Of a DNA stretch of 18,637 bases, positions 14,231 through 18,637 are shown in pieces (positions within the stretch are counted from its first letter, which is position 1; each line of letters opens with the position of its first letter). Source of the stretch: an uncultured Dorea sp. (GTDB taxonomy: Bacteria > Bacillota > Clostridia > Lachnospirales > Lachnospiraceae). Position numbers and translations under genes: made by a program. The notes below the pieces were generated by a model. That model searched no databases and had not been told where the DNA came from. It saw only the letters and a program-made list of their open reading frames with translations. Location: NCBI GenBank assembly GCA_934307335.1, contig CAKRCL010000032.1, forward strand, positions 1-18,637, in the 5' to 3' direction.

Positions 14231-15820
14231 ATGAGTAATGACAAGTTATTGAAAGAACCTAAGATGCCTAAAGTGGCAAAAGTGGCAAAAAAAGGTCTTT
14301 TTAAAATTATATTTAGCCGGACAGGAATTATGTTGACGCTGATATTGATCCAGTTGGGGATTTTTATAGCAATACCTTATTATTTAAGTGCATATGCGAC
14401 ATATATATATGGAGCATTTCGTGCTATAAGTTTAGTAGTATTGATCCATATTATTAATTCGAAAGGGAATCCGGCGTTTAAGATGACATGGACATTATGG
14501 GTACTTGTATTTCCGGCTGCGGGAAGTTTGTTCTATCTGTTTGTGCAGTTCCAGATAGGAACCAGATACTTAAAGACCAGACTTGCAGAACTCAGAATAG
14601 AGACTGATCCGTATATGCAGCAAGACAGGGCAATCGTGGAGGCAATCTGGGCCAGCAAGTCAGCAAATGCACATTTATCTTATTTCCTGTCTCATCAAGT
14701 AGGTTTTCCAACTTATCGCAATACGGAGATTAAGTATTTCCCTTTAGGCGAGAATAAATTCGCATCTATGATACAGGAGCTGAAAAAAGCGAAAAAGTTC
14801 ATATTTATGGAGTATTTTATCGTAGAAGAAGGATATATGTGGGAGACAATCCTGGATATTTTAAAAGAAAAGGCAGCAGAAGGTGTGGAAGTTCGATTCT
14901 TGTATGATGGTATGTGCGCAATATCTATGTTGCCGTATGATTATCCGGAATATCTTAGAAGTTTTGGGATTCAGTGTAAGATGTCAAATAAGATCACACC
15001 GTTTTTATCCACAACTCAGAATAATCGAGATCATAGAAAAATCTGTGTTATTGATGGAAAAGTGGGATATACCGGAGGTGTGAATCTTGGAGATGAATAT
15101 ATTAATAAAAAGGTTCGTTTCGGACATTGGAAAGATACGGCAGTAATGTTAAAAGGTGATGCGGTTCAGAGTTTTACGATGATGTTTCTTCAAATGTGGA
15201 ATATCGGGGAACGTGGACCGGAAAATTATCGGAAGTATCTGACACCAAAGATGAAAGGACTTCGCAGGGAGCTGGGATATGTAATTCCGTATGCGGACAG
15301 TCCATATGATGACGAGAATGTTGGAGAAGAAGTGTATTTTCATATTCTGAATCATGCAAAAAAATATGTCCATATCATGACACCATATTTGATTTTGGAT
15401 AATGAGATGATCACAACATTGACCAGAGTGGCGAAGTGTGGGGTTGAAGTGATTATTATCATGCCGCATATACCGGACAAATGGTATGCATTTGTAGTAG
15501 CAAAGACCTATTATAAAGAATTAATTGAGAGTGGAGTTCAGATTTACGAATATACACCGGGATTTGTACATGCAAAAGTATTTGTATCCGATGATGATAC
15601 TGCAACAGTAGGAAGTATCAACCTGGATTACCGAAGCCTGTATCTGCATTTTGAATGTGGCGTATTTATTTATAATAATTCTGAGGTTGATCGTGTAGAA
15701 CGGGATTTCCAACAGACACTTGCAAAGAGCCATAAAGTAACGCTTATGGAAGTAAAAAAACAGACTCTTGCAACAAAAATATCTGGTCAGGTATTGCGTT
15801 TGATTGCGCCACTTATGTAA
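14231..15820 (+). CDS. cls: Cardiolipin synthase (phospholipase D family)
   Basis: Cls condenses phosphatidylglycerol molecules (or PG with another donor) into cardiolipin at the cytoplasmic membrane. After a basic N-terminus, two or three hydrophobic segments (about 30-110) precede two phospholipase D domains. The first catalytic HKD is HRKICVID (268-275) in RDHRKICVIDGKVGYTGG; the second is HAKVFVSD (447-454), followed by TATVGSINLDYRS. Both have the full H-x-K-x4-D pattern. At 529 residues the length fits. I start at the ATG at 14231, with AAGAGGAAG (about 14216-14224) at good spacing; a GTG at 14213 in frame has no ribosome site. The gene has its own promoter and sits between two terminated units without partners. 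A related PLD-type lipid synthase cannot be fully excluded. Confidence 0.93.
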   Translation: MSNDKLLKEPKMPKVAKVAKKGLFKIIFSRTGIMLTLILIQLGIFIAIPYYLSAYATYIYGAFRAISLVVLIHIINSKGNPAFKMTWTLWVLVFPAAGSLFYLFVQFQIGTRYLKTRLAELRIETDPYMQQDRAIVEAIWASKSANAHLSYFLSHQVGFPTYRNTEIKYFPLGENKFASMIQELKKAKKFIFMEYFIVEEGYMWETILDILKEKAAEGVEVRFLYDGMCAISMLPYDYPEYLRSFGIQCKMSNKITPFLSTTQNNRDHRKICVIDGKVGYTGGVNLGDEYINKKVRFGHWKDTAVMLKGDAVQSFTMMFLQMWNIGERGPENYRKYLTPKMKGLRRELGYVIPYADSPYDDENVGEEVYFHILNHAKKYVHIMTPYLILDNEMITTLTRVAKCGVEVIIIMPHIPDKWYAFVVAKTYYKELIESGVQIYEYTPGFVHAKVFVSDDDTATVGSINLDYRSLYLHFECGVFIYNNSEVDRVERDFQQTLAKSHKVTLMEVKKQTLATKISGQVLRLIAPLM

Positions 15821-15865
15821 AAAAGACTAAAAAGGCGTATTTCTGTCAGTTTTTGTGAAAATTTA

Positions 15866-15895
15866 TTGTACAAGTGGCGAAAAGTATAGTATAAT
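15866..15895 (+). promoter_or_regulatory. Promoter of purA
   Basis: A perfect TATAAT (15890-15895) preceded by TTGTAC (15866-15871) with an 18-bp spacer. The start near 15902 leaves about 37 nt before the ATG, too short for a purine riboswitch, and none is seen. Confidence 0.65.
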
Positions 15896-15938
15896 GCATA
15901 AGGTGATTTATTATGTTAATAACACAGGAGGAATAGAT

Positions 15939-17231
15939 ATGGTTAAAGCAGTAGTAGGTGCAAACTGGGGCGATGAAGGTAAAGGAAAGATTACTGATAT
16001 GCTCGCTCAGGAAGCGGATATTATCGTACGTTTTCAGGGAGGTGCCAACGCAGGTCATACCATTATTAATAATTATGGAAAGTTTGCGCTTCACACATTA
16101 CCGTCAGGTGTATTTTATGGACATACAACAAGCATCATCGGAAATGGTGTAGCACTTGATATTCCGGTATTGATGAAAGAGATTAATTCTATCGTGGAGA
16201 GAGATGTTCCGATGCCGAAGATTTTAGTATCTGACAGAGCACAGATGGTAATGTCTTACCACAAGAATTTTGATGCATATGAAGAAGAGAGACTTGGAGG
16301 AAAGTCTTTCGGATCTACTAAGTCTGGAATTGCTCCTTTCTATTCAGATAAATATGCTAAGATTGGATTCCAGGTTAGTGAGTTATTTGATGACGATTTA
16401 TTAAAGGAGAAGGTTGTTCGTATTGCAGAGCAGAAGAATGTTCTTCTTGAGCATCTGTATCACAAACCACTGATTGATCCAGATGACCTATATAAAGAGT
16501 TACAGGAATATAAAGAGATGATCGCACCATATGTATGTGATACATCACTGTTTTTGCATAATGCAATCAAAGAAGGAAAGAATATTTTATTAGAGGGACA
16601 GCTTGGTTCCTTGAAAGATCCAGATCATGGAATTTATCCTATGGTTACATCATCTTCTACATTAGCAGGATATGGTGCAATCGGAGCAGGAATTCCGCCA
16701 TATGAGATCCAGAAGATCGTGACAGTATGCAAAGCATATTCAAGTGCTGTCGGAGCAGGAGCTTTCGTAAGCGAGATTTTCGGAGAGGAAGCTGATGAGT
16801 TAAGACGCCGCGGCGGAGATGGCGGTGAGTTTGGTGCTACAACAGGACGTCCGAGAAGAATGGGATGGTTCGATTGTGTTGCATCTAAGTATGGTTGCAG
16901 AATGCAGGGAACAACAGATGTAGCATTTACAGTCCTTGACGTTCTTGGATACTTAGAGGAGATTCCGGTATGTGTAGGATATGAGATTAATGGAGAAGTT
17001 ACGACAGACTTCCCTGCAACACATTATCTTGAGAAAGCAAAACCGGTTCTGAAAAAACTTCCGGGATGGAACTGTGATATTCGCGGTATTAAAAAATACG
17101 AAGATCTTCCAGAGAATTGTAAAAAATATATCGAGTTCGTAGAGCAGGAGATTGGATATCCAATTACAATGGTATCTAACGGACCTGGACGAGATGATAT
17201 AATTTACCGTGAGTCTGCACTTAGCAAATAA
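15939..17231 (+). CDS. purA: Adenylosuccinate synthetase, divergent clade
   Basis: PurA joins IMP and aspartate using GTP to give adenylosuccinate, the first committed step to AMP. The 430-residue length is normal. GANWGDEGKGK supplies the catalytic D12 and the phosphate loop, and H40 in GGANAGHT is the catalytic acid. GNGVALDIP, the TSSSTLAG block and a RRRGGDGGEFGATTGRPRRMGW region complete the fold. Several canonical active-site stretches differ: the usual STGRGIGPAY loop reads STKSGIAPFY, and the usual EGAQGTLLDVDHGTYP reads EGQLGSLKDPDHGIYP. AGGAGGA (15926-15932) fixes the ATG at 15939; an in-frame GTG at 15855 lies upstream of the promoter and is rejected. It is monocistronic with its own terminator; purB is not adjacent. 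Confidence 0.95.
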   Translation: MVKAVVGANWGDEGKGKITDMLAQEADIIVRFQGGANAGHTIINNYGKFALHTLPSGVFYGHTTSIIGNGVALDIPVLMKEINSIVERDVPMPKILVSDRAQMVMSYHKNFDAYEEERLGGKSFGSTKSGIAPFYSDKYAKIGFQVSELFDDDLLKEKVVRIAEQKNVLLEHLYHKPLIDPDDLYKELQEYKEMIAPYVCDTSLFLHNAIKEGKNILLEGQLGSLKDPDHGIYPMVTSSSTLAGYGAIGAGIPPYEIQKIVTVCKAYSSAVGAGAFVSEIFGEEADELRRRGGDGGEFGATTGRPRRMGWFDCVASKYGCRMQGTTDVAFTVLDVLGYLEEIPVCVGYEINGEVTTDFPATHYLEKAKPVLKKLPGWNCDIRGIKKYEDLPENCKKYIEFVEQEIGYPITMVSNGPGRDDIIYRESALSK

Positions 17232-17263
17232 TAGTTTTAAGTAGATATATCGAATAGGATGGA

Positions 17264-17295
17264 AGAGATTGCCTGGAAAGAGGTAGTCTCTTTTT
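17264..17295 (+). terminator. Intrinsic terminator of purA
   Basis: An 11-bp stem (17264-17274 with 17281-17291, two G-U pairs) with a 6-nt loop is followed by TTTTT. Confidence 0.87.
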
Positions 17296-17440
17296 CTGTT
17301 AAAAAAAGAATTTTTCAGAATTTCATAAGATTTTATTTAGATTTTTTCCACAGGTCGTACACATTTCCCTGCTAGGATAGTAAATGTCAAATGAAAACTG
17401 TCATAGAAACACAAGTACCGCCATATAATAATAAAGTCGG

Positions 17441-17464
17441 TATTAACAGCAGATTCTGTTAATA
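17441..17464 (+). repeat. Perfect 9-bp hairpin upstream of the 53-codon ORF
   Basis: TATTAACAG (17441-17449) pairs with CTGTTAATA (17456-17464) around a CAGATT loop. No T run follows, so it is not a terminator. It sits just after a TATAAT at 17424-17429 and 28 nt before the small ORF, so it could be an operator or a 5' leader hairpin. No protein partner can be named. Confidence 0.6.
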
Positions 17465-17492
17465 ATTAATAGGCGTTGTAGGAGGTATTGCG

Positions 17493-17654
17493 ATGGAGAA
17501 TAGTAACAGGGAAACGAAAGATTACCAGCAGCCAATATCGCCGCTGGAGTATTTAAACAGAAGAAAAGAGAAAAAAGAAAAAGGAAGATATGGATTTAGT
17601 TTAGAATATTCTGGTCGTCCGAGTCCATTAAGTCTTTGTCAGTGTCTCTTCTAG
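17493..17654 (+). CDS. Short ORF, 53 codons, unknown
   Basis: An ATG at 17493 follows a strong GGAGG (17481-17485) with 7-nt spacing, and a TATAAT (17424-17429) with a poor -35 lies 60 bp upstream. The 53-residue product is polar and basic: a central Arg/Lys/Glu run (residues 23-32) is preceded by DYQQPISPLEYL. It has no membrane segment, signal peptide or recognisable domain. Its last 20 codons overlap antisense the 3' end of the minus-strand gene at 17596-17838, which is unusual, and the C-terminus (SPLSLCQCLF) looks unlike the rest. It may be a real small protein, a leader peptide, or the 5' remnant of a longer gene. Confidence 0.45.
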   Translation: MENSNRETKDYQQPISPLEYLNRRKEKKEKGRYGFSLEYSGRPSPLSLCQCLF

Positions 17655-17838
17655 TTACACGATATACAAGTGCGTAGGCGTAGATGAGAACCGGGAGTAT
17701 GATAGCGCATGCAATGGCGGCGCGCAGGAAAGTCTGAGATACGGAAGTATCAATAAAGGCAAATACAAGTGTGCTGGCATATAATGCAAATAAAAGAACA
17801 GCGCCGGCAAGCGCGAGAATACGTTTAATTTTTTTCAT
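17596..17838 (-). CDS. Small two-helix membrane protein, unknown function
   Basis: Read leftwards, the best start is the ATG at 17838-17836, preceded by GAAAGGA with 8-nt spacing; a longer reading to 17907 would run over the RBS and divergent promoter. The 80-residue product has a basic N-terminus (MKKIKR), two hydrophobic helices (about 7-29 and 37-59) and a charged Arg/Asp-rich tail (60-80), predicting two membrane passes with both ends inside. No family is recognised. It diverges from the SEC-C gene across an AT-rich 83-bp gap. Downstream, a hairpin of 8 bp (17525-17547) without a clean T run may help end the transcript. Confidence 0.68.
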   Translation of the reverse strand: MKKIKRILALAGAVLLFALYASTLVFAFIDTSVSQTFLRAAIACAIILPVLIYAYALVYRVTRRDTDKDLMDSDDQNILN

Positions 17839-17852
17839 AAGAAAGTCCTTTC

Positions 17853-17881
17853 TTGAAATATTATATAGAATATTATATAAT
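17853..17881 (+). promoter_or_regulatory. Promoter of the SEC-C gene, with tandem AT repeat
   Basis: TTGAAA (17853-17858), 17-bp spacer and a perfect TATAAT (17876-17881). The spacer and -10 hold a direct repeat of ATATTATATA (17858-17867 and 17870-17879, 12-nt period). The opposite strand also reads TATAAT twice, so the minus-strand gene could use the same segment. Confidence 0.75.
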
Positions 17882-17921
17882 AAAAAAGATAGAATGAAAA
17901 GATACAAAGGAGTATATTAAT

Positions 17922-18434
17922 ATGAGCCGTACATTATTAGAGCAGTGGAAAGATATTGCATATGACGAAAACGCTGACAGAGCAACTCTGCAGAGATTTT
18001 GGGGAACATATTTCCAGATTGAGAAAGAGATTTATGAGAAGCTTCTTTCTAATCCGGATGAAGAAGTAAAAGGAACTGTAAAAGAGCTTGCTGAGAAGTA
18101 TGAGCAGGAAGTCCTGATTATGGTAGGATTCTTAGATGGAATCGATGAGAGTTTAAAAGAGCCTAATCCGATTGAGACAATGGATGAGGATACAGTAGTA
18201 AGCCTTGCATTTGATAAAGAGAAACTTTACAAGAACATGGTTGCTGCAAAAGCTGATTGGTTATATGAACTTCCACAGTGGAAAGAGATTTATTCTGAAG
18301 AAGAGCTGAAGAAGCTTTATAAAGAGCAGAAGGAGTCTACAACTATCCGCAAGGAAAAGAAGATTGGAAGAAATGATCCATGTCCGTGTGGTTCCGGTAA
18401 AAAATATAAGAAGTGTTGTGGTAAAAATCTCTAA
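17922..18434 (+). CDS. SEC-C metal-binding motif protein
   Basis: The 170-residue protein is mostly helical and acidic (1-145), including a possible coiled coil around 30-75. It ends with a canonical SEC-C zinc motif at 149-167: [19 protein letters not shown], with C154, C156, C165 and C166. The motif is known from the C-terminus of SecA, where it binds zinc and SecB or ribosomes. Free-standing SEC-C proteins are widespread and mostly uncharacterised, and a link to secretion or ribosomes here is only inference. AAGGAG (17907-17912) lies 9 nt before the ATG. It is followed by the promoter of a T-box leader, with no clear terminator hairpin between. Confidence 0.88.
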   Translation: MSRTLLEQWKDIAYDENADRATLQRFWGTYFQIEKEIYEKLLSNPDEEVKGTVKELAEKYEQEVLIMVGFLDGIDESLKEPNPIETMDEDTVVSLAFDKEKLYKNMVAAKADWLYELPQWKEIYSEEELKKLYKEQKESTTIRKEKKIGRNDPCPCGSGKKYKKCCGKNL

Positions 18435-18464
18435 GATTTGAATGTGAAAGTCATAGAAAACTTC

Positions 18465-18492
18465 TTGACAACCACATCTTCGATGATATAAT
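18465..18492 (+). promoter_or_regulatory. Promoter of the second T-box leader
   Basis: A perfect TTGACA (18465-18470), 16-bp spacer and perfect TATAAT (18487-18492), with TG one base upstream of the -10 (extended -10). The expected start is near 18499. It is the strongest promoter in the window by match. Confidence 0.9.
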
Positions 18493-18498
18493 GAGACA

Positions 18499-18637
18499 TA
18501 TGATAACACGATGAAGAGACGAGTAAGTTGGGAACGTGATACCAGAGAGAGAAGTCGCAGGCTGAGAGCTTCTTATCGACAGAACCTTCTGAAGACTACC
18601 TCTGAGTGGCTGTAAAGCAGTCCGGTGACTCCGTTAT
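18499..18637 (+). promoter_or_regulatory. Partial T-box riboswitch, probably tRNA-Thr responsive
   Basis: Only Stem I and its neighbours are present; the window ends before the antiterminator. Landmarks match those of the cysE leader in order: GAGTAAG, AGAGAGAGAA, GGCTGAGAGCTTCTTAT, then TTCTGAAG followed by ACT (18595-18597) and CCTCTGAG. Placing GAAG in the same register as in the Cys leader (GAAG-TGC) gives specifier ACT, threonine. The alternative register, one base left, would give GAC (Asp), but that register would read the cysE leader as Val. The regulated gene, perhaps thrS or a threonine biosynthesis or transport gene, lies to the right of the window. Confidence 0.8.

Noticed and set aside
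15821..15865. Terminator after the cardiolipin synthase gene
   Set aside because: A-rich and T-rich stretches are present, but no complementary stem of useful length could be formed.
15855..15938. N-terminal extension of PurA from a GTG
   Set aside because: It spans the TATAAT promoter; the family start (MVKAVVGANWGDEG) follows a strong RBS at 15926-15932.
15939..17231. PurZ (phage Z-genome aminoadenylosuccinate synthetase) instead of PurA
   Set aside because: The catalytic Asp of GDEGKGK (D12) is kept, whereas PurZ enzymes replace it, and no phage genes are nearby.
1..18637. Mobile element, CRISPR array, prophage or defence island
   Set aside because: No transposase, integrase, terminal inverted repeats, regular direct-repeat array or toxin-antitoxin pair was found on either strand; the content is housekeeping genes.

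Overview
The window looks like a chromosomal housekeeping segment of a low-GC Gram-positive anaerobe of the class Clostridia, most likely a gut Lachnospiraceae (Dorea / Mediterraneibacter / Blautia type). The case for this is the AT-rich coding sequence, strong GGAGG ribosome binding sites, T-box leaders, tRNA genes without encoded CCA, a SigH-like sigma factor next to cysS-mrnC-rlmB, and a bacterial GlnRS. The genus is inference; no rRNA or species marker is present. Nearly everything is on the + strand. No IS element, prophage, CRISPR array, integrase or toxin-antitoxin pair is visible.

Left part (1-2800): an elongator tRNA-Met with its terminator, then a promoter driving a small two-helix membrane protein, ispF (isoprenoid synthesis, with an unusual Cys-rich tail) and an Eis-like GNAT acetyltransferase. 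A zinc-ribbon/DUF4234-type membrane protein follows.

Cysteine/sigma cluster (2833-7318): a strong promoter and a complete T-box leader (Cys specifier TGC, UGGA box fitting a U discriminator, intrinsic terminator) precede cysE-cysS-mrnC-rlmB-sigH. These genes overlap or nearly touch and form one operon matching the classical Bacillus order, minus yacP. A tRNA-Thr(GGT) gene with its own promoter follows sigH, and a strong terminator closes the unit.

Middle (7379-12693): a MATE efflux transporter, a NUDIX hydrolase, then glnS and a MocR/PdxR-type GntR-aminotransferase regulator in tandem, closed by a terminator. A short acidic membrane-anchored protein lies on the minus strand (12728-13069), divergent from a guanylate-kinase-like gene with a degenerate lid.

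Right part (14142-18637): a cardiolipin-synthase-type phospholipase D protein and purA (a divergent adenylosuccinate synthetase), each with its own promoter. After the purA terminator come a short 53-codon ORF with a strong RBS and a 5' hairpin, a convergent minus-strand two-helix membrane protein, and a SEC-C zinc-motif protein. The window ends inside a second T-box leader whose specifier, aligned to the first, reads ACT (Thr); its gene, perhaps thrS, lies outside.

No new defence, mobile or biosynthetic system is apparent. The points most worth a second look are the IspF Cys tail, the lid-less Gmk paralog, the altered signature motifs in GlnRS and PurA, the second hairpin before cysE, and the 53-codon ORF.
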